NCBI GenBank assembly: GCA_020436835.1
Contig: JAGQWZ010000241.1
Coordinates: 1-43,956 of the forward strand
Source of the DNA: Saprospiraceae bacterium
Lineage (GTDB): Bacteria; Bacteroidota; Bacteroidia; Chitinophagales; Saprospiraceae
Length of the DNA: 43,956 bases
Direction of reading: 5' to 3'
Below, in pieces: positions 27,366 through 35,855 of the stretch. Every line of letters starts with the position of its first letter. Position 1 is the first letter of the stretch. The translations under genes were made by a program, and so were the position numbers. Below the pieces are notes generated by a model. That model saw only the letters and a list, made by a program, of their open reading frames with translations. It did not search any database and was not told the DNA's origin.

Positions 27366-28901
27366 TTATTGTCTTTCCGGTAGATCGAGCAATTTCACAA
27401 AATGGTCTTTGTGCACCAAACCATTTTCATCAATAGTATATCCCACTGGTCCACTTTCAGACCATTTTAGATCTGGTAATAATTTCAACAACTCCCTTCG
27501 ATGTCTTTCAATGATCTCCCGATTTTCTTTTTTATAGGCAATGTTCGTCCATTCTTTCGGGTCAGATTGATGATCATACAATTCTTCAAAATTAATTTCC
27601 GGATAATAAATGTAGCGGTAACGCATACTTCTTACCGCGTGTCCGGTTACCGGATTTTTCGCCCAGGAAAATCGATAGCTACTGACCACCGGTGCTGTTT
27701 CTGCCGATGGATCGGTTAATTGTGGTACAAGACTGCGGCCATCAAGATGCGCTGGTGCTTCATATCCTGTAAGTTCTACCAGTGTAGGATACAAATCCAT
27801 GAGACTTACCGGCTGATCACACCGGGTGCCAGCTTGAGTAAGTCCGGGTACGGAGATAATCAGTGGAACCCGGGTAGAGCGTTCCCAGAGGGTAAATTTC
27901 TCAATGTTCTCCTTCTCGCCCATATGCATCCCATGATCCGACCAGAGCACTAAAATCGTATTGTCTACATAGTCTGATTGCTCAAAAGCATCGATCAGGC
28001 GTCCCAACATTGCATCCGAAAAAGAAATCGCTGCTGCGTATGATTGAACTACCTTCTTCCATTCGTCATTATCAATCACCCATTTATGGATCCACCTTCT
28101 TCCATGATCAAAAGCATCTTCAAGATCATCTTCCTTGCATTCGGGCAAGACGATGTCTTCCAAAGGATACATATCAAAATATTTCTGAGGAACTTCCCAG
28201 GGATCATGGGGTTTCCATACTCCGGCTGCGATAAAAAACGGTTTTTCGTGTTTTTGGGAGAGTTCGTAGCTTGCCCAGTCAACTACATGAAAGTCAGCCA
28301 TCTTTTCGTCAGGAACCGGAATCGGGCCCCAGGTCCACCACCCCCCTCCGGGACGGTTTTCATGGTTGTCTTCGGGAGGAAAGATAACCTCATCCGGAGC
28401 TCTGATCTGATAGGGATGAGAAATATAGGCACTTGGATAGTAGAAATCCCAGTTCTGTGGTTCTACCTGACTGGTTGGTGCCCAGGGTGGCGCCTGGCTA
28501 TGATAGATTTTACCACCACCTAAAGTCTTATACCCCCGGTTTTTAAAGAATTGTTCGATGGTCTCCACATCTTTCAACGCTTCAAATTCTCTCCATTTAG
28601 GTCCATCCCCCCAGTAAACATTTTCCGCTCCTGACCGGGTATGGTGCACTCCCGTCAGAATAGCTGCCCGGGTCGGTGCACAGGCCGGTGCCGGAGTGTG
28701 TGCATTAGTAAAGATCATAGATTTGGCAGCGAGACGATCCAGATTGGGCGTCTTAATATTCAATTCAGGATGACCATTTAAAAAGCCAACCCAATCATTC
28801 AAATCATCTACGGCAATAAAAAGGATATTGGGTTTTTCCATCGTTTGCGACCACGAAGGGTGCATTAGCAACCCGATTAAAAATATAAGCACGAATCTCA
28901 T
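27366..28901 (-). CDS. S1-family sulfatase, second iduronate-2-sulfatase-like enzyme
   Basis: 511 residues. The signal peptide ends near HPSWS. EKPNILFIAVDDLNDWVGF starts the fold, and CAPTR with Cys74 is the formylglycine motif. Other segments are AAILTGVHHTRSG, GGGKIYHS, PFFIAAGVWKPHDPWEVP, LVLWSDHGMHMGEKENIEKFTLWERSTRVP and LYDHQSDPKEWTN. It resembles the 23156 sulfatase in plan but differs in the motif (CAPTR against CGPSR) and in its active-site surroundings, so the two probably have different sulfated substrates. It follows the serine hydrolase gene by 9 bp and is very likely in the same transcript. Confidence 0.93.
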   Translation of the reverse strand: MRFVLIFLIGLLMHPSWSQTMEKPNILFIAVDDLNDWVGFLNGHPELNIKTPNLDRLAAKSMIFTNAHTPAPACAPTRAAILTGVHHTRSGAENVYWGDGPKWREFEALKDVETIEQFFKNRGYKTLGGGKIYHSQAPPWAPTSQVEPQNWDFYYPSAYISHPYQIRAPDEVIFPPEDNHENRPGGGWWTWGPIPVPDEKMADFHVVDWASYELSQKHEKPFFIAAGVWKPHDPWEVPQKYFDMYPLEDIVLPECKEDDLEDAFDHGRRWIHKWVIDNDEWKKVVQSYAAAISFSDAMLGRLIDAFEQSDYVDNTILVLWSDHGMHMGEKENIEKFTLWERSTRVPLIISVPGLTQAGTRCDQPVSLMDLYPTLVELTGYEAPAHLDGRSLVPQLTDPSAETAPVVSSYRFSWAKNPVTGHAVRSMRYRYIYYPEINFEELYDHQSDPKEWTNIAYKKENREIIERHRRELLKLLPDLKWSESGPVGYTIDENGLVHKDHFVKLLDLPERQ

Positions 28902-28910
28902 TAGCTTGGA

Positions 28911-30389
28911 CTATTTCTTTTTGAATGTTCTATTAAAATATTTTAAGCCGGTCAGCCTAAGGCCATTATCTTCAAAAACAAGCGTTGAATTACTCATATA
29001 GGGCCTCGACAAATACTCTACGGAAAAGGTGTTTCGATTTTTATGAATTAACCGGGCCTGATCTTTAGGACCGATCAATAACAGCAAATGATCATCTTCT
29101 TCCACAATTTCGATCTGACCGAGATAATCATCCTCATACATACCGGTAAAATCTTTTAATAAAAATGATGGCAGAATTTGCACTCCTGATTCCGGCTCAT
29201 TTTCCTTCGGTTTGAGACTTTCATAAAGTGCTAATAATTCACTGCTCCAGTCCCGATCAATATTCCCACTTTGAAAAATATCAAAAACCGTATACATTAT
29301 GGCATGCCTGACTTCCGCATGGTCCAGATTTCCCAGGACATAAACCCCTAAATTTTCGTCCGGAATTAATCCGATAATAGCAATGGTACCTTGGAGGCTT
29401 CCAGTATGAAAGCTTACCGCTCTTCCCAGGTAATCATGTTGAAACCATCCTAAAGCATACGTTTTCCAATGCGGTTTTGTCAACCGTTGAGTCGGATAAA
29501 ATCCCTGGTCACTTACTATCGTTTGTGGCTTGAGCCATTCCCGGTAATTGGTATCAGAAATTAGTCTTTCACCGTCTACTTTTGCACTGTCCAATACAAA
29601 CAGCATCCACTTCTGCATATCCTCTATAGTAGACCAGACTGCGCCCGCCGGAGCTATTTTATCCGCACTCTCATCCGCAAAAACGGTAATGGCTCCTCGG
29701 TGCTTTGAATGTGGTTTGGATCGATTTTCATACTCAATACTTTGCTCCTGTGTGGGAAACGTATTGTCCATTTTCAGTGGATTAAAAATTCGTTCCTGAA
29801 TAAAGGACTCCCATTTTTTACCACTGACGTTTTCAATCACCTTACCGGCAAGTGCATACATATTGTTTTGGTAGGTATATCCTCCCCGTACCGGGTAAGC
29901 AGGATCTACATACCGCATCTTTTCAATGATTACTTGCGGCTCATAGTCCCATAAATACCAAAGTAAATCTGCATTCCCCAGGCCGGTATTATGGGTCAAA
30001 AGATCTCTTATTCTGATCTCCCTGGTCCAGTGGGGGTCTGAGAGCCGAAAGTCAGGTACAATTTCAAATACCTTATCATCCCAGCCAATCTTACCTTCGT
30101 CAACCAGCATGGCAATGCAGGCAGCCGTCATGGCTTTGGTCGTCGAACATATGCCAAATAATGTGCGGATGTTTACCGGCTCCGTTTTACCGATCTCTTT
30201 GACCCCATAGCCTTTGCTCCATAAGGCTTTTCCGTCCTTAACAATGGCCACCGCCAGCCCGGGAACTTCCCACTGCACCCGAGCCTGTTCAATATATTTA
30301 TCCAATTGATCCAGCACATCGCTGTAATCCTGGGCAAAGGCATTGAAAAGACAACAGAAAATTAAACCGAAGCAGTAGAGAGTTCTCAA
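28911..30389 (-). CDS. secreted class-C beta-lactamase-fold serine hydrolase
   Basis: 492 residues. The signal peptide ends near FNAFAQ. The catalytic set of the beta-lactamase/DD-peptidase fold is visible: SxxK at Ser82-Lys85 (CSTTKAM), YxN in YTYQNNMY (about residue 174) and the third motif as HTG in SFHTGSLQGT (about 340). The C-terminal 90 residues (LKDFTGMYEDDYLGQIEIVEE) look like the DUF3471-type beta domain that often trails these enzymes. Members act as esterases, amidases or peptidases in the envelope; a true beta-lactamase role is unlikely from context. It is the first gene of a two-gene unit with the sulfatase at 27366. Confidence 0.9.
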   Translation of the reverse strand: MRTLYCFGLIFCCLFNAFAQDYSDVLDQLDKYIEQARVQWEVPGLAVAIVKDGKALWSKGYGVKEIGKTEPVNIRTLFGICSTTKAMTAACIAMLVDEGKIGWDDKVFEIVPDFRLSDPHWTREIRIRDLLTHNTGLGNADLLWYLWDYEPQVIIEKMRYVDPAYPVRGGYTYQNNMYALAGKVIENVSGKKWESFIQERIFNPLKMDNTFPTQEQSIEYENRSKPHSKHRGAITVFADESADKIAPAGAVWSTIEDMQKWMLFVLDSAKVDGERLISDTNYREWLKPQTIVSDQGFYPTQRLTKPHWKTYALGWFQHDYLGRAVSFHTGSLQGTIAIIGLIPDENLGVYVLGNLDHAEVRHAIMYTVFDIFQSGNIDRDWSSELLALYESLKPKENEPESGVQILPSFLLKDFTGMYEDDYLGQIEIVEEDDHLLLLIGPKDQARLIHKNRNTFSVEYLSRPYMSNSTLVFEDNGLRLTGLKYFNRTFKKK

Positions 30390-30568
30390 AATTCTTTCGG
30401 ATTTATCGCAATTGACCGCTTAAGATAAAAATCAATTGAGAACTTATGGTCCGTACCCGCAAAAAAAGACCCTGGTTCAATCCCAAATGGAGGTAAATCG
30501 AATTGATTTGAAAAAACCCTTTCGTATGAACCCAGAGAATCCGGCAGGCTTTCTAAGGTGATCAATAT

Positions 30569-31879
30569 CTACTGACTTACCAATGGCCACAAAACCAGCG
30601 CATCGTTCTGATCCATGCTACGTTTCACTTTTACCGAATGAATCCGGCCGTGTCCCTTAAATTTGATTCTCAAGCCATGAAATGTCCCGGCAGACGAGTT
30701 GTATTTGTCCTCTTCGATTAGCTCGCCATTGAGGTAGAGACTGACTTTCCGGTCCTGCACTTTCACTTTTAATCTTTGCGGAAGATTTAGATCTCGCCCA
30801 AAAGCAGTCAAGTTACTCTCGTGGCCTTCCCTGGTGATGTCCGCTAATCGCAATCGCAAATCCCCGCTGCAACCGGGTTGACTCAATGGAATTGAGAAAA
30901 AATTCTCCGAACCCAAAACCACTATCCGTACATGCTGACAGGGGGCCAGACCACTTCGATAGTCATTTTGTAACTCCAACTCTAATTCCAGATTATCCAT
31001 CTCCAGGTTTTCAAAATCATCGATATAATGCAGGGTAAACCAGGGCAGTTCTTCTTTTCCCAGGATCGCCTGGTTGTACACCTCTTTTTGAATACTTAAT
31101 CCATTGCCGGTCTGCCACTCGTCGTCAAGAAAGTAACGTGGTTGATCTTTGCCATCCATCGTCAACAGCCAACCATCAGATTCGACCACAAGATCGTGCT
31201 CTTTTAAGATGGTGGTATCCGCCAGAATTTTGGCTCGCCAGTAACCGGGATAGTAGTAGGTTGAGGCAACTTCTTTCTTTTGGGGATCTATTTCGAACTT
31301 TCGCCGCGCATCCCAGGTCTGTTGGATATAAAAATGGTCTCCCTGAATGCCTTTGAGGTCATAGCTAAAAAGGACTGTATTAGGAACTCCCCGTACCACT
31401 TTCTCACTGCTAAATTTCACCTTCTCCATCGCCTCCTGGCCAGGTTGGGTAGTTACCTGCAACATTCCCTGCGCCACGATATACAACAAACCCAGTATTG
31501 CCAGGGCAAAAATAGATTCGATAAATCTCCTTCCCTGTTTCTGAATTCTACCAAGCTGATCGATCAACGCCGGCGAAGTCGGTGTACCTAATAAAGCTTC
31601 TTCTTTGCCCTGCAGATATGCGATGAATTCCACCCAGTTCTCAAAGTCTAAAAAATTAGCCAACGTGTTGAGAGTGGTTGTATTAGGATGATGACTGTAA
31701 GCCACTTTCCCCCATAAACGCTTCAATGTGTTGACGCTAAGGGCAACTCCCGTCTTCTCGTAGATTTTGTCACTCAGCAGAAGAAACTCCTGGTGTCTCC
31801 AATGTTTGCTATCTGCCCATTGCAGCCGGACTTCAATCCTATGGCGGCATTGTTCCAGATAATATTCTATTGAATCCAT
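30569..31879 (-). CDS. membrane protein with HTH-like cytoplasmic domain and extracellular PKD-like/beta-sandwich domains
   Basis: 436 residues from ATG 31879. The open frame extends to 31948, but an exact -7 box lies at 31897-31904 and an AAGGAG sits just before this start. Residues 1-95 form an HTH-like domain (LSDKIYEKTGVALSVNTLKR, then TTTLNTLANFLDFENWVEF) seen at the N-terminus of many Bacteroidota membrane proteins. One transmembrane helix is at about 119-140 (SIFALAILGLLYIVAQGML). Next comes a PKD-like sandwich (NTVLFSYDL, FYIQQTWDARRKF, YYYPGYWRAKI). The end is a concanavalin-like domain with VQDRKVSLYLNGELIEE and GLRIKFKGHGRIHSVKV. The layout suggests a one-component envelope sensor; DNA binding is inference. 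It is divergent from a lipoprotein gene that may carry a similar sandwich. Confidence 0.8.
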   Translation of the reverse strand: MDSIEYYLEQCRHRIEVRLQWADSKHWRHQEFLLLSDKIYEKTGVALSVNTLKRLWGKVAYSHHPNTTTLNTLANFLDFENWVEFIAYLQGKEEALLGTPTSPALIDQLGRIQKQGRRFIESIFALAILGLLYIVAQGMLQVTTQPGQEAMEKVKFSSEKVVRGVPNTVLFSYDLKGIQGDHFYIQQTWDARRKFEIDPQKKEVASTYYYPGYWRAKILADTTILKEHDLVVESDGWLLTMDGKDQPRYFLDDEWQTGNGLSIQKEVYNQAILGKEELPWFTLHYIDDFENLEMDNLELELELQNDYRSGLAPCQHVRIVVLGSENFFSIPLSQPGCSGDLRLRLADITREGHESNLTAFGRDLNLPQRLKVKVQDRKVSLYLNGELIEEDKYNSSAGTFHGLRIKFKGHGRIHSVKVKRSMDQNDALVLWPLVSQ

Positions 31880-31896
31880 ACGCTTCATCTCCTTTC

Positions 31897-31904
31897 CAAA
31901 TATA
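31897..31904 (-). promoter_or_regulatory. -7 promoter element of the HTH-like membrane protein gene
   Basis: The complement reads TATATTTG, an exact TAnnTTTG match, followed by AAGGAG and the ATG at 31879. At 19 bp upstream there is CTG in place of TTG. The box lies inside the longest open frame, which supports the shorter start at 31879 over 31948. Confidence 0.5.
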
Positions 31905-32013
31905 GGTATACTCTGTTTGATCTCAGCGCTTTGTACAACTTTGGACAAACTTGTACAATCTTGAAAACCAATAATTTACGAAGCATAGTACTTTTCGCCG
32001 AAAATCAATCGAT

Positions 32014-32721
32014 ATGATAGATCCGGGCAGATTCACCAACCACAGAACCTTTTCTTCTGACGGGGAAAAACTGCAAAGCGCACACATACCAAGTATTCGT
32101 AACCTCAAATTACTATTAGTGACCAGTATTTGGGTCTGGCTTAGTTGTGCATCAACCAGGAATATTCCATTTCATGCCAATGCTCTGAAGGAAGTCAATC
32201 GTAACCTCATCCTGGACAAAGCCGACCCATACAAAATTGGAGTCGAAAGAAGAGCGTCCTGCGGGGTGATTATACTAAATAATCTGGATTTTAATTATGG
32301 CGTCCTCGAAATGGATCTTCAATCAGAAGACATCTCTGATGCGATCGGAATAGCATTTAATATTGAAAATGATTCTATTTACGAATGTGTAGGCTTTCAA
32401 CCGCTTTCCAACCCGGAAAATCAGGTCCAATATGCGGCGACTTACATAGCAAAGCCTGGTTGGCAATCCAGTGGCTATGAGTCGGGAATATCACACAATA
32501 GAGCAGGTGAGTTTTCCATCAAAGCGGACCCGGCAGGTTGGATTACCATACGTCTAAAAATCACACCGCATCAGGTGATTGTGTGGGATAAAAAGAATAT
32601 AAATCAACGGTTGGAATTAGAGCGTCCTGCAAGTTCCGTCTCAAAAAAAGTGGGCTTGTGGGCAGGTCCAAATTCCAGCGGATATCTGAAGAACTTAAAT
32701 TTAATAAAGGTCAATAATTAA
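32014..32721 (+). CDS. lipoprotein with concanavalin-like (LamG/DUF1080-type) domain
   Basis: 235 residues. The hydrophobic segment LKLLLVTSIWVWLSC gives a lipobox at Cys45. The 30 residues before it are unusually long for a signal-peptide n-region, yet no closer standard start codon is in frame, so the start is uncertain. The mature part has beta-sandwich features: FNYGVLEMDLQSEDI, AIGIAFNIENDSIYECVGFQ, WITIRLKITPHQVIVWD and VGLWAGPNSSGYLKNLNL. This fits a LamG or DUF1080-like carbohydrate-binding fold, without visible catalytic residues. It is divergent from the HTH-like membrane protein with 134 bp between the two starts. A 7-of-8 -7 box (TACTTTTC, 31989-31996) precedes it. Confidence 0.75.
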   Translation: MIDPGRFTNHRTFSSDGEKLQSAHIPSIRNLKLLLVTSIWVWLSCASTRNIPFHANALKEVNRNLILDKADPYKIGVERRASCGVIILNNLDFNYGVLEMDLQSEDISDAIGIAFNIENDSIYECVGFQPLSNPENQVQYAATYIAKPGWQSSGYESGISHNRAGEFSIKADPAGWITIRLKITPHQVIVWDKKNINQRLELERPASSVSKKVGLWAGPNSSGYLKNLNLIKVNN

Positions 32722-32746
32722 CATCTCCCCGGTTTAAAACATTAGG

Positions 32747-32811
32747 AGGGCTCTGCGATTATTATAGTTACTAGGAAAGTATTATGACTAGGAAAGAGCC
32801 CTTCTTTTATT
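32747..32811 (+). terminator. terminator-like hairpin with a large loop
   Basis: AGGGCTCT (32747-32754) pairs perfectly with AGAGCCCT (32795-32802), followed by TCTTTTATT. The 40-nt loop contains two direct copies of ACTAGGAAAG. The stem and following T-rich tract suit termination after the lipoprotein gene; the long loop is unusual. Confidence 0.5.
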
Positions 32812-32886
32812 ATCTCCTGGCCTTTAGCCACTAATCCATAAAAATTACCTAAATTATTCGCTTCAATCAGGCAATACAAAAATTAT

Positions 32887-33723
32887 ATGGAAGCCTCAAT
32901 CGATGAAATTCAGAACCATTATCATCGGCCAAATTTATACGAAATAATTACCGGGCAATTAGAGAAACAAAACATCGATTTAAAACAAGTCGGTCGACGA
33001 GATCTATCTGCTGTAGATGAATTTCATGTACGGGGAGCGGCTGTTTCGGAAGAGCTTGCAACATCCATTGATCTAGAAGACCAGAATGTACTGGACATCG
33101 GTTGTGGAATAGGTGGCCCCTGCAGAATGCTAGCGGATCAATTCAACTGCCAGGTAACGGGCATTGATCTCAGTCCTGAGTACATCAGAACTGCCAATAA
33201 ATTATCGGAATTGGTCCGATTGGATCACAAGACCACATTTATTCAGGGAAATGCACTCGATTTACCTTTCCAGAGGCACACCTTTGATGCGGTTTGGACG
33301 CAACATGTGCAAATGAATGTGCCGGATAAAAAAAGATTTTATGCTGAGATCGTACGGGTATTGAAACCTGGTGGGAGCTTCCTATATTATGAAATTTTAA
33401 AAAAGGGGAAATCAACGCTTGATTTTCCGGTACCCTGGTCAAATCGACCGGAATTCAGTTTCCTTTTCAAATCTTCTGAGATGCACTCCCTGCTGGAAAA
33501 TCTGGATATGCAGAAAATTAAAACAACGGATCAGACGATAGCTGGTATTGAATTCTTCGAGAAAATGCTCGCCCGGATCCACGTTCAAGGTCCTCCGTTG
33601 ATCGGCTTAAATCTGCTCATGGGTGAATCCACTCTGTTGAAAATCTCTAATTTACTTAAAGGATTGAAGGAGAAAGCACTGCAACTGGAGAGCGGTATCT
33701 ATGTGAAGCCCGATCTCAATTAA
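32887..33723 (+). CDS. class I SAM-dependent methyltransferase
   Basis: 278 residues, cytoplasmic. The SAM-binding motif I is VLDIGCGIGGPCRMLADQF, followed by VTGIDLSPEYIRTA, then QGNALDLPFQRHTFDAVWTQ, and KPGGSFLYYEIL as the motif after strand 5. The overall pattern is close to glycine-betaine-type (sarcosine/dimethylglycine) methyltransferases and related small-molecule enzymes, but the substrate cannot be assigned. The C-terminal half carries PVPWSNRPEFSFLF and PPLIGLNLLMGES, also found in that group. It is a single gene between a terminator and the xylulokinase gene, from which it is separated by 77 bp. Confidence 0.88.
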   Translation: MEASIDEIQNHYHRPNLYEIITGQLEKQNIDLKQVGRRDLSAVDEFHVRGAAVSEELATSIDLEDQNVLDIGCGIGGPCRMLADQFNCQVTGIDLSPEYIRTANKLSELVRLDHKTTFIQGNALDLPFQRHTFDAVWTQHVQMNVPDKKRFYAEIVRVLKPGGSFLYYEILKKGKSTLDFPVPWSNRPEFSFLFKSSEMHSLLENLDMQKIKTTDQTIAGIEFFEKMLARIHVQGPPLIGLNLLMGESTLLKISNLLKGLKEKALQLESGIYVKPDLN

Positions 33724-33800
33724 ATTCAATATTGCATAGAGATAATTATCTTTTAGAATGCGTAACATTGCAATGACTAAATTTTAATCTCTAGCAGATC

Positions 33801-35282
33801 ATGTATTTACTTGGATATGATATTGGAAGTTCATCGATCAAAGCCGCATTGGTCAATGCCGATACGGGGATAAAAGAACTAGTGGTACAGAGACCAGGCA
33901 GTGAAATGGCTATAAATGCCCCGGAAACCGGTTGGGCAGAACAGCATCCGGACACCTGGTGGCGGCATGTCTGCGAAGCAACCAGGGACTTGCTCCATCA
34001 GTCCGGTATAAACAGCCGGGAGATCAAAGCAATCGGCATCGCCTATCAAATGCATGGATTAGTCATGCTGGACCAGGATGGAGATGTCCTTCGGCCTTCC
34101 ATTATCTGGTGTGATAGCCGGGCAGTAGAAACAGGGCAAGTCGCATTTGATACGCTCGGTCATAAAGAATGTCTATTTCATTTACTCAATTCACCCGGAA
34201 ATTTTACCGCCTCGAAATTGGGTTGGGTTAAAGCAAATGAACCGGATATCTACAGTGAATGCTCCAAGATCATGCTTCCGGGAGATTACATTGCTTATAA
34301 ACTTTCCGGTGAGATCCAAACCACTGCCACCGGTCTTTCGGAAGGTGTATTTTGGGATTTCCAGTCCAACCAACCCTCAGAGATGCTTCTGGATTATTTC
34401 GGCATGGAAAAAAATATTTTAGCCGATATCGTCCCCTGCATAGGTCTGCAAGCCAAAGTCTCATCATTAGCTGCAAAAGAAACGGGGTTGTCCGAGGGTA
34501 CACCCATTTCCTACCGGGCAGGTGATCAGCCAAACAATGCGATGTCTCTCAATGTCCTGGAACCGGGTGAGGTAGCAGCCACCGGTGGTACCTCCGGTGT
34601 TGTTTACGGGGTAGTGGATAAGCCGGTTTTTGATACGGCATCCCGGGTAAATGGTTTTGCGCATGTAAATCATACCAACGAGAAAACCCGGATTGGAATT
34701 CTGTTATGCATAAATGGTGCTGGCATACAATATAGCTGGATGCGCAAGATGATTGCTCCCGGCGTTCCTTATGCTGATTTGGAGAAAAAGGCTTCCTCTG
34801 TAGATATTGGCTCTGATGGTTTATGCGTGATCCCGTTTGGCAATGGTGCAGAGCGAATTTTTGAAAATGCGGACCTGGGTTCCCACCTCTGCCACTTACA
34901 ATTGAACCGTCACCGACAAGAGCACTTGATAAGAGCCACCCTGGAGGGAATTGCCTTTGCTTTTGTCTACGGCACCGACATACTAAAAGAAATGCATCTG
35001 GATACCAGTGTGATCCGGGTGGGAAATGATAATCTGTTTCAGTCGGAAATCTTTTCCCAGACGATTTCCACACTCACCAATGCCAGGATCACGATGATCG
35101 ATACAACCGGGGCTGCCGGAGCAGCCCTGGCCGCTGGTGTGGGGATTGGCCACTTTTCAGGATTTAAAGAAGCCATGGCTCACCTGAAAATTGTGAAAGA
35201 AATCAACCCTGACACCGGTAATGAGCATGCTTATCGGCAAGCGTATGCATCTTGGAAACAGAGTCTGGATAAACTCTTATAG
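33801..35282 (+). CDS. xylB: xylulokinase (FGGY family)
   Basis: 493 residues, the usual length. It phosphorylates D-xylulose with ATP, feeding xylose carbon into the pentose phosphate pathway. Seen motifs: YLLGYDIGSSSIKAALV (phosphate loop of the actin-like fold), AIGIAYQMHGLVMLD and PSIIWCDSRAVETG (xylulokinase substrate pocket), YRAGDQPNNAM with the catalytic aspartate near residue 242, GEVAATGGTSGV, and GAAGAALAAGVG at the C-terminus. No xylose isomerase, transporter or regulator accompanies it here, so its partners must lie elsewhere. The assignment to xylulose against other FGGY sugars rests on the QMHGLV and IIWCDSRA segments. Confidence 0.9.
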   Translation: MYLLGYDIGSSSIKAALVNADTGIKELVVQRPGSEMAINAPETGWAEQHPDTWWRHVCEATRDLLHQSGINSREIKAIGIAYQMHGLVMLDQDGDVLRPSIIWCDSRAVETGQVAFDTLGHKECLFHLLNSPGNFTASKLGWVKANEPDIYSECSKIMLPGDYIAYKLSGEIQTTATGLSEGVFWDFQSNQPSEMLLDYFGMEKNILADIVPCIGLQAKVSSLAAKETGLSEGTPISYRAGDQPNNAMSLNVLEPGEVAATGGTSGVVYGVVDKPVFDTASRVNGFAHVNHTNEKTRIGILLCINGAGIQYSWMRKMIAPGVPYADLEKKASSVDIGSDGLCVIPFGNGAERIFENADLGSHLCHLQLNRHRQEHLIRATLEGIAFAFVYGTDILKEMHLDTSVIRVGNDNLFQSEIFSQTISTLTNARITMIDTTGAAGAALAAGVGIGHFSGFKEAMAHLKIVKEINPDTGNEHAYRQAYASWKQSLDKLL

Positions 35283-35383
35283 AATACATTTCAATATAAA
35301 ATATGTCTACAACCGGGCATTCCCTCTCAATAAATGTCTTTAACTAATCGTTAAGAGTTTAATTGACATTATAGAGTGCCGCC

Positions 35384-35800
35384 ATGAAAGGAAAGATCAA
35401 TCTATTGATCCCGTTAGCAATTACATTTACTCTGATTTCGTGTCATTCCAGTAGGAAAATTTCAAGTTTGACACCCCGATCCGTCATGCTGGACGATCCA
35501 TACACCGGCGATTGGGAATTCGTGATCGAAGATATGCCGCAAGGAGATGCGGAAGGTATCCTGAATATAGATCGCAGCGGATACAATTACACTGCCAATG
35601 TATCCGGGGATATCGGAGACATGGAAATTGAGGATGTCAGCATCCAGGATGACCGAATGAAAGGTCATTTTCGCTATAAAGGATTCCGGGTGAATGTAAA
35701 AGGTGATTTCACCGGAAATTCTTTTGAAGGTAAAGTTGGTGTTACCCTGGTCAGCTATCCTTTTAAAGCAAAGAGAAAAGCCGGTAGCTGGGCTGATTAG
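35384..35800 (+). CDS. small lipoprotein, function unknown
   Basis: 138 residues. The signal peptide ends with lipobox LISC (Cys20). The mature 118 residues alternate hydrophobic and polar residues, suggesting a small beta-barrel or sandwich: PYTGDWEFVIEDMPQGDAEG, NYTANVSGDIGDMEI, KGHFRYKGFRVNVKGDF and FEGKVGV. It has no catalytic motif that I can see. An inverted repeat TTAAC-TAATC-GTTAA lies about 30 bp upstream. It is convergent with the T9SS beta-helix gene. Confidence 0.75.
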   Translation: MKGKINLLIPLAITFTLISCHSSRKISSLTPRSVMLDDPYTGDWEFVIEDMPQGDAEGILNIDRSGYNYTANVSGDIGDMEIEDVSIQDDRMKGHFRYKGFRVNVKGDFTGNSFEGKVGVTLVSYPFKAKRKAGSWAD

Positions 35801-35855
35801 GTATTAAAACTACCAGCTTCTGAAATTCGATTTTTTTTATTTAAAAGAATTTATT

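Noticed and set aside
28911..30389. Antibiotic-resistance beta-lactamase
   Set aside because: The fold and SxxK/YxN motifs are shared by many esterases and peptidases; the third motif is HTG, a C-terminal DUF3471-like domain is present, and it is transcribed with a sulfatase.
34549..35073. 174-codon minus-strand open frame
   Set aside because: Antisense to xylulokinase; composition (many H, Q, W, R) is typical of a spurious frame.
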